NCBI GenBank assembly: GCA_001574975.1
Contig: KQ965732.1
Coordinates: 1,424,046-1,488,045, forward strand
Direction of reading: 5' to 3'
Source: Gonapodya prolifera JEL478
Lineage: Eukaryota > Monoblepharomycota > Monoblepharidomycetes > Monoblepharidales > Gonapodyaceae
DNA: 64,000 nt
Shown here: in pieces, positions 12,354-22,754 of the stretch
Layout: each line of letters begins with the position of its first letter
Position numbering within the stretch: position 1 is the stretch's first letter
Notes under the pieces: generated by a model
The model's input: only the letters and a program-made list of their open reading frames with translations
What the model was told of the DNA's origin: nothing
Databases searched by the model: none
Position numbers and translations under genes: made by a program

Positions 12354-14200
12354 CTAGCTCTTTGCTGGGTTTGCGGTGGGGGTGGGAGCCTTGCTGTAAT
12401 TGGGTGAGCGAGCGCGGTTGTTCAGGGACTTGTTGCCTGCGGTGACGCAAGGGCGGAGAGTCATTTGAGAGACAGATTGGTGCTAAATATTGATGTTTCC
12501 ATGGATGAAGAGGTTCTGAGAGACTTACGTTGGATGGCCACCGCAAAGACCCTAAGCATCGTCAAGAAGTGCGTCTGGGTCTCGGTAATCTCTGATATGG
12601 CAGAACCTCGCTTCATGGATCCATCTCGCACTGAGGAGAAGTCGAACTTTTGGGGGAGGGCGGATTGAATCCAAGTTTGCGTCAAACCAAGTTGATCGAT
12701 CAAAAGCAAAAGCAAGGAAAAGTCCAACCTACCGTTGTCGCCTTCTTCATGGCGACGAGAATTGCCGCCAAGGGTTGCTCAACAAATATGTGAGCGTAGA
12801 TGAGCGAGGCGAAGCCCATGGCAACTGCAGCACCATATGCTGAAAGAATCAAAAAAAGTGAAGCGCAGCGGCGAGACACGGGGTCATCGTGATAATATCA
12901 GAAGTTTTTCTGTTGCCCAAAATGCAAAATCAACCCACCTGACGCAATCATGATTGCCTGAGCAATCTGCCCTTTCGCAGAGAGTCGGGGTCCGAGCTCA
13001 AACGTACTCCCTAGGTAGTCCGCTTTGGGTACTCCCGAAACAATAGATCCATTTGGGTGGTAGAGCAGAGCATTCATGGTCTGGTACGGATATTCAGTGT
13101 CGGGCTCAGGTGGGTCCATGTAGATGCCCTTTCCCCCGGCTCTCTCGAAGGAAAGAGTAATGTTATTCTTGTAGTAGTCGCCAGTAAACTTGAGGAGGTT
13201 CAGATGGGCGGTGAGCGAGCACAGTTGAACCCCACACCTGTGGACTCACGTTGAAAACCATTTCATTTCCGATGGTATCTCTGGAAGGATTCCACGAATA
13301 TCGGATGGCGTTGCCTACGCTCCCCGAGAGACAGGTTTTTGGACACTTGGTGGTGTTCACACCAACGCCGGGGATGAAGAAGTAGTCCCACCCGGTGGGG
13401 TCGCTCATGGATCGGAAGAAAACCAGTAGAGGTGTTTCGGCGTGAAAATTTGAAGACGATGGCGAGGACTCTGTCTGGATGGTTGGGAAGGGGTTTTTTG
13501 TGACGAGAGGATTTGAGCGAGCACGGTGGACTCTTCTTACCTTTGAAGCCAAACGACGTGCTGGATTTGAAACCAAAGGGGGCGAAGTTGTCCGTGTCGT
13601 TAAGTCGCAAATTTCCCTTGCTGAAAGCCGCTGCAATCGGCGTGAGATTGTCAGCAGCCTTTCTGGCGGTAGAAGGAGCATTGTGAAGGCCGTGAGAAAG
13701 ATAACGGGAGGAGAAAAGACAAGAGCTCAATACGAACGAGATCAAGGAATCTGACGATCGCAGTGGAGATGCGAATACTGGATTCTTTCTGGCGGGCTCT
13801 GGCGAGATCTTTGATGCTGGAAGAGGCTACGGCGATGTCGGGTCAGCGAGATGCGGAGGTGAAATTAAGGCAAGCTTTGATCCGCTCACTCTCGGATATA
13901 ACACTGCATATGGTTGATGTGTTTGTCACACTGCTGATTGAGACGGTGATGATGGCGACGACTAAAATGCTGATCGGTGGATGATGAACAGTGAAGGTGG
14001 TAAGTACAACCACAGACGCCGGGCGCAAGAGCTCGAATTGAATGCGCTCACTTGAGAATAGCCAGAATCAGTATTACAGCTTTGAGTGAATGGGTCCAAG
14101 CGGAACTTTTGCTCGTCGACGAATCTTGATCTCCTGGCGGGCTCGACTTGGATATGCTGGATCGTGCGCTTGGTGCGGGATCGCTGGATGGCTTTAGCAT
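12354..14200 (-). CDS. Two-pass membrane sensor-like protein (Cache-like ectodomain plus HAMP-like linker, no output domain)
   Basis: Start ATG 14200-14198. A Ser-rich cytosolic N-terminus leads into a membrane segment (KAVILILAILNILVVAIITV). That segment is joined across an intron at about 14051-13970, and the frame fits only with phase 2. A large outside domain follows, with N-glycosylation sites (KNNITLS, HPNGS, LNDTD) and motifs such as DPTGWDYFFIPGVGVNTT. The second membrane segment is AYGAAVAMGFASLIYAHIF. Then comes a short linker (PLAAILVAMKKATT ... SAISEITETQTHFLTML) that resembles the HAMP/helical linkers of receptor cyclases and histidine kinases. After a GTAAGT intron the frame ends within 20 residues (TAG, 12356-12354). 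No cyclase, kinase or phosphatase domain follows. The ectodomain layout suggests a Cache-type small-molecule sensor, which is an inference. One intron near 13840-13900 is uncertain. Confidence 0.6.
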
Positions 14201-15607
14201 TGGCGGCTCGTTTAAGAGGAGATGATGTGGAGTGAAATAGATCTGGCGGGAGCAAAGTAGATGCCTGCCTCTTGGCGGGAGCCAGGCTCGAGTCCTTGAC
14301 CGTAGTTTGATTGGACCCCTTGATTAGCTTTGAAACCCACCACGCATTTGCCAGGCGCCGCGAAGAGGTGATATCCTGAAGAGTGGGGTTTGGGTAACAC
14401 GAGCTGCCAGCTTGCATCTCCCCACCTCCAGCACTTCACCCTCTGGATCTTCGATCCTCAGATATCCAGGGCAGTCACCACGTGACAAAAATTGGTGCGA
14501 AATATCCTATACCTTTACCTGGCCCACCGCACGCGTTGTGGGGCGGGTAAAAAGTATGGGATGTTGCGCGATAGTGCGGCTCCCAGACGATGTGATGTGA
14601 TGGTACCGCGGACATGTGGGTTCACAAGCCAATTTTGAAGGGAGGGCTGGAGCTGCCGGTGGGGGCGCGGAGGTGTGGTGTGGGTGGGTGGCAATCGTGG
14701 TGCGGATTACAATCGGAATGAATCGGTACTGATAGCGGATGAAAAGGGCGCGAGGTGGGAGAGAGGAGTGAATTGCGGGGGTGTATTCGAAGGACGGCGA
14801 CGGGGGGCGGGGGACCTCGGGACGAGGTGGAGATTGGTGGATATTCTCATGTCCACACCTTTTCAGGCGAAGACACTTCGGTCATAACCACGAGACTAAC
14901 ATGGGCAGGGTACAATTGTACGATTAGCAACGTACGTAACGTTGGCATATTGGCATGTCGCGACGCCTTGCATGACGATATTCTTTGAAGAAACGCATGG
15001 GGGATCGTGCATGAGAGATGTAATTGTGGTAGACTGAACGGATTACAAATGAGGTAGCGGGTGGGAAAGGTTCGTGCGAGCGACAAAGCCAGGCGAACGA
15101 GGATTCCCCGGTGGGGGAAGGACGAAAGGGCTGTTAGGGCTGAGGAGATGCGACACGCGGGGGACAGGCAGGGCAGCGAGGGAGATCGGGACTGCGCGGG
15201 GGAGGAATCGGCGCGGAGAGGGAGGGAGAGATGAGGAGCAGCGTGCGGGTGTGGAGGGGATGATGCAACGATTGCGATTGTTCCGTGATGTGCCACAGGA
15301 GGCGAAGCTGCGGTCGAGTTAGCGGACTGTGAATCGAGACGACAGAGCGCGGGAGGCGGGAGATCACGCAGGTGAGCGCGGCAGAGGGACGCGGCGAGGG
15401 ATGCGATGTGGGGCTGTGGGGGATGGCGCGGGATGGGCGGATGGGGCGGATGTGAGAGAGCGCGAGGGAGGGGCGAAGGGAAGACAGACGCACCGCGCAG
15501 ATGGCACAGACGATGGGTGGAGCGCGCGTGGGAGGAGGTGCAGGGGTGGCGTGCGTGAGAGCGTGGACTCGCGGCTGCACCCGTCACTCACACACTCCTC
15601 CCAGCAA
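14201..15607. other. Intergenic region without a supported gene
   Basis: This stretch separates two divergent genes. It is mixed near 14400-15000 and strongly G-rich on the plus strand from 15060. Open frames here on both strands are Pro/Arg/Ser-rich products of skewed composition. A CACGTG palindrome lies near 14479. The open frame of the following gene extends upstream to 15329 without a better start, so its first exon could lie in this region. Confidence 0.5.
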
Positions 15608-18505
15608 ATGCCCCACTCGCCGCACGCGCCGCCGCAGCCGCTCGCGCTGTCGCCCCAGCAGCACGACGCTTCCTACAGATCGCGCTACTCGTGGTCGCAC
15701 TCCCTCATGCACCCGTCGGCACCCCCGTTACCATGGGGATCCGTCCTACTCGCATCGCCCCAGTCGCAGTCTCCTTCCTCCGACTCGCACCCATCCACGC
15801 ACTCGCAATCCTCGCGGCCATTCTCCTCGTCCTCCCTCGCCTCGCTCACGTCTCGATCTCCCCTCTCCCCGTCGCACGCCACGGCCGCTGACTCGGACAC
15901 GGAATCTGTCGCTTCCTCCCGCTCCTTTCTCGACTCGATCCGCCGCGTCGCCTCAGAGGGCCTGGTCGATTCCTCACCGCGCTCGCCGGGACGACAGCCT
16001 CAGCCTCAGTCTCGCTCGACTGCACGCGACTCCCACCCTGCCTTGACAGACCACGACGACCACTCCTCCAACTACACAGGACAGAACGCGCCCCGCCGAC
16101 AACCGCCCCAACCCACCTCTTCTACACCGCCCACCCCCCCACCGCGCTCGCGACCGTCCTCCACACCCGCATCCGGCCTCGCATCCCCAATCCGCACCGG
16201 AAGCGCACTCCTGTCCCGCTCCCAGACCGCGCTGCAGGCCGAGCTTGAGGATATGATGATGCGAGGAGAGCCAGGGACGGTCAGAGGGGATCCACGGGGA
16301 CGTGAGAGAGGCGATCCCGGGTGGAGTGGGTCGGTGGAGTCTGGCGCGAGAGGTGACGGCGGATTCAGAGGATCCGCAGAGTCTGGAATGCGGGAAGATT
16401 GGAATAGGGCGTCGGCAGAGTCCGGGGGGATGCCGAGAGGCGAGGTTGGATTCCGAGCATCGGCAGAGTCTGGCGGGAAGCGAGGATCCGTCGAGTCCGG
16501 CGGCGGACGAACACGACCAGACGGAGGATTCAGAGGACCCTCCGACGCCGCCACGCCGCGCTCCACCCGCGGGTCTCGCGACTCACTCGCGCAGACCTCG
16601 TCCACCACCTCACCCTCCCAACCACGCCGCTCCTCCACCGCCCCGCCGCCCATCCCCCCGCGCCCCGCCGCGACAGAACCCTCGCGGCCGCAAAGGTGGT
16701 CCGCGTGGTCCGGCACGTCGTCGTCCTCGCCATACTCCTCCCACACCCACCCGACATCCCCCACCCCCGCCCCCGCCCACGACGCCGAGGACGCGGACGG
16801 GGACGCATCGTACCCGCCACGAATCGACTCGGCGCGCGTGCTGCCCCCCGACGCAACCTTCCCGCCCGGCAGTGTGGGGCCCGGGATGGCGCCCGAGCGG
16901 AGCAGGGACGGCGTGCCGTGGTGGCCGCTCGGGGAGGGCGATTTGGTGCCGCATGGGGAGGACGGCGAAGGTGGCGGTGGTGTGGGCCAGGAGGGGAATG
17001 GTGCTGGTGTAGGTGTGGAACACGCGGGAGCCGCAGATGCTCAGTGGCGTGACCCTAACAGAGACTCGACGGGACCCCCCCGAGGTGACGACCGGAGAGA
17101 TCTCGCCCCGCCGCTAGCGCAGACACAGGCACAGGCGCACGTCGAGCCCAAGCCCTCGCAGGACGCGCGCCGCCCACGGTGGAACTTTCTGCGCTACACC
17201 CCGCGGCCCGTGTCACATCCTCCGCCTCCCATACCCGGGAATGGAGGGGAGGGAAGGCACAGGGACGGCGATACCGACGGCGTCGCGTCCCGCGGGCACG
17301 CATCCCACGACGGCCGCTCCGACACCGACTCGGCCGACTCGGACCGGGACGACGGCGTTGGGTGGCACGCGATACCCCTGCGCGACCCCTCGCCCGGCGA
17401 AGGGAGGGACGATGGCGAGCAGCGCGAACAACAGGCGTCGCGGGGTGGAAGTACGGGGAGTGTTGTAGTGCATGACCCTCCCAGCGGTGGGGGCGGAAGT
17501 GGAGTGGGGAGCGTGGTTTTGGTTGGAAGTGCCATGGCGAGTCGGGTCGGGAGCGTGGGCGATGTTAGTGCCAGTGGTGGGGGGAGCTACGCGCAGGCGA
17601 GGGAGCGGGCGGTTGAGAGGGAGCGCGGGTGGGGTGGTGGGAACGGGAACGGAAATGGGGGTCATGGGGAAGGTGCGGATGCCACGTGGGAGGACCATGA
17701 GCACGACCAACAGTCCCCGATGGAAACGGATGAGAGTGGCGCGTGGGAAGACGTCACGTCGGGGACTTCTGCAGGCGAAGGCGAGGGGGAGGACGTCGAC
17801 GGGGACGACGGTGCGGACTCCCACGCCTCCATAACCGAATCCTACATCGCCCCGCTCCGCGACCGCGACGCAGAGTCCCCCTCTGAACACTCACACGACA
17901 CGCCGCCGGGGCCGGACATCGTCCCGGCCGACCCAAACAATGTGGGGCGCTCGGCAGCCATCATGCTGCGCCCTCCTCCGCCCCGGTCCGCGCGGCCAGG
18001 ACGTCCTGTTCTTCGCCCACGTGGGGTAGGTGGCAGCGACACCAACGCCACAACGCCGCCTCAGCGTCGACGGTGGACGTTGCGGTTTCATGGGCATACC
18101 CTCGTACATCCCGCCCCGCGACATGACCGGCGCGTGCCCCCGCCCGACGTGCTGAGCGATGCAGAGGTGCACGAGTTTAAGCTGCAGGAAGCCGAAATGC
18201 GCCGGGCGTGCGAGGAGGAGCAGCGCAGGGTTTTGCTGTACGGGGCCGGAAATAGCGGCGGCGTGGGCGGTGGTGGAGGGGTGGGTGGTGGTGGTGGCGG
18301 CGGCTTTGAGGGTGGGGATGAGAACTACGGTCCAGGTGGAGGAGGGCAGCACCCCGCCGGTGTGGGAAGTGGCACGGGAAGCTCGGAGCTCAAGAAGCGG
18401 ATCGTCGGGTTCGGGTCTGGGATGGGCGGCGGAGGTGCGGACGAGGAGGAAGCCAAAGCGGGCAAGAAGAAAGGTCTAGCGGGATTGTTTGGGTTCAAGC
18501 GGTGA
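15608..18505 (+). CDS. Long intrinsically disordered protein, function unknown
   Basis: A single open frame of 965 codons from ATG 15608 to TGA 18503-18505. The frame stays open upstream to 15329, so the true start is uncertain. The protein is dominated by Ser, Pro, Gly, Arg, Asp and Glu, with no membrane segment. A degenerate internal repeat (about 16300-16540) carries the unit R-G-S-x-E-S-G, seen as RGSVESGG, FRASAESGG and NRASAESGG. The Ser-rich part turns acidic (about 17250-17900). Near the end is a more ordered block, RRRWTLRFHGHTLVHPAP, followed by a predicted helix (DAEVHEFKLQEAEMRRACEE). A Gly-rich run and a basic tail (AGKKKGLAGLFGFKR) complete it. I recognise no domain. Codon third positions are very GC-rich, like the RVSF-motif protein at 29476. 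It could be a scaffold or a cortical protein; that is only a guess. Confidence 0.6.
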   Translation: MPHSPHAPPQPLALSPQQHDASYRSRYSWSHSLMHPSAPPLPWGSVLLASPQSQSPSSDSHPSTHSQSSRPFSSSSLASLTSRSPLSPSHATAADSDTESVASSRSFLDSIRRVASEGLVDSSPRSPGRQPQPQSRSTARDSHPALTDHDDHSSNYTGQNAPRRQPPQPTSSTPPTPPPRSRPSSTPASGLASPIRTGSALLSRSQTALQAELEDMMMRGEPGTVRGDPRGRERGDPGWSGSVESGARGDGGFRGSAESGMREDWNRASAESGGMPRGEVGFRASAESGGKRGSVESGGGRTRPDGGFRGPSDAATPRSTRGSRDSLAQTSSTTSPSQPRRSSTAPPPIPPRPAATEPSRPQRWSAWSGTSSSSPYSSHTHPTSPTPAPAHDAEDADGDASYPPRIDSARVLPPDATFPPGSVGPGMAPERSRDGVPWWPLGEGDLVPHGEDGEGGGGVGQEGNGAGVGVEHAGAADAQWRDPNRDSTGPPRGDDRRDLAPPLAQTQAQAHVEPKPSQDARRPRWNFLRYTPRPVSHPPPPIPGNGGEGRHRDGDTDGVASRGHASHDGRSDTDSADSDRDDGVGWHAIPLRDPSPGEGRDDGEQREQQASRGGSTGSVVVHDPPSGGGGSGVGSVVLVGSAMASRVGSVGDVSASGGGSYAQARERAVERERGWGGGNGNGNGGHGEGADATWEDHEHDQQSPMETDESGAWEDVTSGTSAGEGEGEDVDGDDGADSHASITESYIAPLRDRDAESPSEHSHDTPPGPDIVPADPNNVGRSAAIMLRPPPPRSARPGRPVLRPRGVGGSDTNATTPPQRRRWTLRFHGHTLVHPAPRHDRRVPPPDVLSDAEVHEFKLQEAEMRRACEEEQRRVLLYGAGNSGGVGGGGGVGGGGGGGFEGGDENYGPGGGGQHPAGVGSGTGSSELKKRIVGFGSGMGGGGADEEEAKAGKKKGLAGLFGFKR

Positions 18506-18796
18506 CGCAGGAGTGGTGGGTTGTTTTGGGGAATCGGTACATGTATATTTAATTCGGGGCTGTGTCAGTGGTGTCAGTGGTGTGTGTTATTCTGGATGAT
18601 GAATAGATGGGTGGTTAGCTGTGGAAGGTGGTCCGGATTGCTGATGTCCAACGACTCGATTCTTGCACCTGAAGTAAATTCAAATGGTTTGCTTATTATT
18701 GGGTTACATATTAGATGTCACAACCAGCTTCTCATGAATCACAACAAACGTATATGACAAGGGCTAGTGTTCAAAATCTTTTCCCCATCACCTCGC

Positions 18797-20858
18797 TCAC
18801 CGCCCCCCTCTCGCCTGACTAGCTTTTCGCTCCAAAATCTCTTTGACCATCCTTTTTTTGTACGCGTCTCGCTTGCGCGTGTGTAAATACCTCACAATCA
18901 TCTCGTCCAGTCTGCGTCGTTCAGTTACGATTTAGTGCAGTGATATGGGTGGTGTAGTCAGAAGTGTAGCAGGTGAGGTAGTTTTGGTGGGCCACCGACA
19001 TATCGAGACGTTCATCGTGAGAAAGGTCAGTTCACACTGATGTGCTCACACATCGCAAGCACTCGCGTAACCCACGTGATATTTCCCCCTATATCCCCCC
19101 TCAGCGTCGCAAACGTCCTGTCCGACGCAAACTTCAAAAAATCGCCTCTGCTCATCGAAATCGTCTCGACCCAGTCCTCCGCGACGACGCTGGCGCCTCT
19201 GCGCACGACGTTGGCAGAGTACACTGCGGACGCGGCCTCCCTCTTGTTTTGGACGTGGGCAACACTGCCCTCGCCAAAGTATTGGCCCGGATTCACTTGG
19301 GCCACCACGAGAAGTTTTGTCGCGACGGATTCCTGCGGCCCCAAGGGGACTCCAGGGTCATGCCGAGATAGTGTCACGCTGTTGTTCCAAAGTGTGGTTT
19401 GGCGGAAGTTGACGAGTTTGACGACGCGGCAGTGACCGCGGAGGAGGAAGTAGATAGTGTCTGAAGCTGTGTCGCCTTCGTAGATAATGGTGGTGTTTGG
19501 TGGGTACTTTGGCGTTCAAGAAGTGGGTCAAGATTTTCAAAAAGGAGGTTTTGCGTAAATGTTGAAGGTCATCCCACCATGGCATCCTCGCACGCACCTC
19601 GTCAATCCGACACGCCTCTGCAACTTTTCTGGCGTCAACCGGGAAGGTTCTGAACAGTGGAATCTCTCTAAACCTCTCAACCCTTTTGAGGATCTCCTTC
19701 TCCGTGGTTTCGCTAATCACGCGCTCAAAGTCCTCCTTTGTCACCATGAGCAGTTCCGTGTATCGTTTGGTCATGATGGAGGCACCTCGCTTGGAGTTCT
19801 GAAGAAGGGCGAGCTCGCCAAAACTGTCTCCGTGGGAGAGGGTGTTGATGATATACGAGAGTGAACGGTTGGAGCGAGGATCTTTCTCGGTCTTGAAACT
19901 GGGTTGGGAAAGTGATCGAACCAGGAGATGTTAACACAACGTACAAGCACGATTCGGGGGAAAAGAATCTCACACGATGACCTCGCCACTCAAAATGATG
20001 TAAAAGTAGCACGGATCCTGACCTGCAATGTTGGCATCGGACTGATTCAATATTAATAGTCCCCTTTCACCAGACAGCGTGCTGTATCACACCTTCTCTC
20101 ATGACCAATCTTCCGCTGGTCAGAGCCTCGTACAGGCCGTACTTTGTCAACTCCTCTTGCACTCGTTTGGGCCACTTAGAGAAGCACTTGAGCCTCACAC
20201 AAAACGCCAATAATCTTTCCGACTCTTCTTTTGTCCTGAGACTCAATGGTTTCTTGAAGGTATCCCTCAAGTCACTGGCGATCATTGTCCGAATGAGCGA
20301 CGCTTCAAAATCCTTTGTGTCGGACCCGCCATCCCCCTCCGCACCGCTCCCCTTGGTCAGGAGCCCCAACCTCTTCCCAAAATGTCTGTTTTCCATCCGC
20401 ATTCGCTCTTCAATCTCCACTCGAAGCTCGGTCGGCATGGGCACCTTGTCCGAGATCCGGTCAGACGCTCGCAACCACGAGTTAAATCGGCGGATTCGCT
20501 CGAATGCGATCCGCCACAGACGGCGATAATGCATGCGCATCATAGCTCTCGTTTCGGGGGAGTCTGTATCGTTGTCCAAAGATTCTGCGCTTCCAGACTC
20601 CATGGGTGAGGATGTCGTCGCGTATGCTGCGGATTCGGTTGAATTGTTTGTAGTGGAGGCATTGGCGGTGGAGAGAAGTGCGTCAGAGGCAGCGATGCGT
20701 GTCTCGGTGTCTGGAATAGTGGATTCGGTCGCCATCGATCCTGCGGACAGGGCCATCCAAACCCGATCACACGGCATTGTCGAACCGGGGAAGATTCCCC
20801 ATATGCCAGCCAACTTTCTAAGTCCCCTTGGTATTCTCAAGGCGTCTCCGAGCTTCAT
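18797..20858 (-). CDS. Cyclic-nucleotide-binding-domain protein
   Basis: Start ATG 20858-20856, stop TGA 18799-18797, several introns. The N-terminal exon (to about 20070) is Ser/Thr-rich and then basic-helical (MRMHYRRLWRIAFERIRRFN). It has no channel-type membrane segments. A first CNB beta-roll follows, with DPCYFYIILSGEVIV and the phosphate-binding-cassette-like HGDSFGELALLQNSKRGASI. The FGELAL and R-x-A-S pattern is the hallmark of cAMP/cGMP-binding cassettes. A second beta-roll (about 19500-19040) reads NTTIIYEGDTASDTIYFLLR and later GQYFGEGSVAHVQNKREAAS, a less typical pocket. The C-terminus is a basic helix (VRYLHTRKRDAYKKRMVKEI). The layout resembles the CNBD2-type proteins of flagellated organisms or a detached PKA regulatory-type tandem. 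I see no PKA docking helix or inhibitor site. Confidence 0.72.
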
Positions 20859-21240
20859 TCGCGCTTCGAAATATGAGCCACTGTCATGAGATCAAAAGCT
20901 CCCCCTAACCAGGATACTGGCACGTCAGAATGACTCAGGCACACTTACCAGCTTCCACTTTGCAAGCAATGGGTCAGAACTCACAAGAAATCAGCTCTCA
21001 GTACACATATCACGTCCAGAAGAACTCAACTTTCGACGGCAAGCCTCACCTGGTTTGCCAGCTCGAAGTTGCTGCAGACATTCCACAGCGACACCACTTA
21101 GCTCTCAGCATTTAATGCAACATCCTCTCGAAAACTAATGTAAACTGACTTGTGTCCTTTTCATCAACTGTGGTCGTAGACGGCAGCAGAACGGACCGAA
21201 AATTTTCATCTTTCTGATTCCCACTCTTTCATAGCACAAA
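20859..21240. promoter_or_regulatory. Divergent intergenic region between the CNB and SDR genes
   Basis: This 382-base gap separates two start codons pointing away from each other, so it should hold both promoters. Near 21190-21240 a pyrimidine-rich stretch (tttcatctttctgattcccactctttc) sits just before the SDR start codon, as is common in fungal core promoters. I see no clear TATA box. Confidence 0.4.
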
Positions 21241-22669
21241 ATGTCCAAGAAATCTCTGCAGGACAAGGTAAGCTTGCCCTCATCACAAACGGTGCACTCC
21301 CAATAGCACATCATTCCCCTACTCTGACCACATTTACTTCCGTGACCGGACTCTGATGCTGTCCTAGGTCGCCATCATCACGGGCGGAGGCTCCGGCTTT
21401 GGCGAAGGAACGGCTAAGCTCTACGCGAGCGAGGGCGCAAAGATTGTCGTCGTGGACTTGAGTGCGTGTGGTTTTCGGTCATTTCTTTCCATTCCGTCAT
21501 CCAAACCTCGCTTACAGACGGTGATGCTGCGAACCGTGTTGCCGAGGAAATCAAGCAATCGGGTGGTAGGCATCTTGTCGTGATGGCTAGGGTGCGATTC
21601 CTCTCAACATCAAACTTGTTCCAGGGGACGCAAGGGGAATCAAGGCCGATGTTACCAAAAAGTGAGTCTCAGCCGATTTTGGACACTCTTAGTGTACTTT
21701 GCCGATGCAATTGTGTTTGAATGGTCTACAGAGCCGATGTCGCTGCTTTCGCAAAGGTGATTTCTTGTGGTGGGCTTTTGGCATAATGACACGACCGATT
21801 GAGACCGTTTTCATGTAGCTGGCACTTGACGCTTTCGGACGAATTGACATTCTTGTCAAGTGAGCTACGGGGGACCAACCATTCCTGTCTTGGAGCGTCA
21901 CCAACAGGTTCTCAACAGCAACGCCGGATACACCCATCGCAACCAGCCCATGCTGGACGTCAGCGAAGAGCAGTTTGACAGGGTGTTCGATGTCAACGTC
22001 AAGGGTTTGTACCATGACGAAAGGTCACCAGTTTGATACTTGTCCTGATTCCAATCTTGCAGCCATTTTCCTCGCGGCCAAGGAGGTCATTCCCGTTTTC
22101 CGAGCCCAAGGAACGGGTGGATGTATTATCAACACTGCCTGTAAGCTCATGTCTCTTCGCTGCTTGGGAAACGCAACATTATCAATATCCCTTTGAACAC
22201 AGCGACTGCCGGACTCCGACCAAGACCCGGCCTTGTTTGGTACAACTCCAGCAAGGGAGCCGTGATCACAATGACCAAATCTATGGGTACGTGGGAACTA
22301 TACCGAAAACCGCACGTTCCCTTTTCTGAATCCCGTCTGACGTTGCTGCAGCCGTGGAACTGGCACCTGAAAAAATTCGCGTTAACGCCATCTGCCCCGT
22401 CGCGGGAGAAACAGGCATGCTCGCCGACTTCATGGGTCAGGACACTGCCGAGATTCGGGCAAAGTTTGTCGCCTCCGTCCCGCTTGGAAGACTCTCACTG
22501 CCTCAAGAGTGAGTTCCCCCTCTTTGCCTCCGAATCGCGCTTCGTGACTCAACCGCGACCGCCGACCGCCGACCGCCTCTGCAGCATCGCCGAGTCGGCG
22601 CTGTACTTGGCCACACAAACCTTCACGACCGGTGTCGCCCTGGAGATTGACGGCGGAAGATGTATCTGA
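21241..22669 (+). CDS. Short-chain dehydrogenase/reductase (SDR), classical type
   Basis: Start ATG 21241; exon 1 is only 27 bases (MSKKSLQDK) and is followed by GTAAGC. Nine or so short exons give a protein of about 255 residues, the usual size for classical SDRs. The cofactor motif TGGGSGFGEG follows beta-1, and an Asp ends beta-2 (IVVVDL), which favours NAD(H) over NADP(H). The NNAG motif is present (DILVNNAGYTHRNQP). The catalytic Tyr and Lys lie in YNSSK, with the Ser region in INTAST-AGLRPRPG. The C-terminus PLGRLSLPQ ... TGVALEIDGGRCI matches FabG-like and glucose-dehydrogenase-like members. The substrate cannot be told from sequence. It faces the LSB5-like gene tail to tail with an 85-base gap. 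Confidence 0.88.
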
Positions 22670-22754
22670 GCATGTAATCTTTGAAATTGACCTATATACA
22701 TAAAATGCTCCACGAGTTTTGTAGTACGCTGTTCTGTCCGCTGTGCTATGTCCG

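Noticed and set aside
14847-15587. 246-codon open frame on the minus strand, Ser/Pro/His-rich
   Set aside because: It lies in G-rich DNA where stops are rare on the opposite strand, has no motif, and overlaps other equally open frames.
15329-15607. Upstream extension of the disordered-protein frame
   Set aside because: The extension is Arg/Gly-rich with base composition unlike the rest of the gene; the ATG at 15608 is a better start, though not proven.
17213-17890. 225-codon minus-strand frame
   Set aside because: Antisense shadow of the GC-rich disordered-protein gene.
18797-20858. Cyclic-nucleotide-gated ion channel
   Set aside because: No block of transmembrane helices or pore loop precedes the CNB domains.
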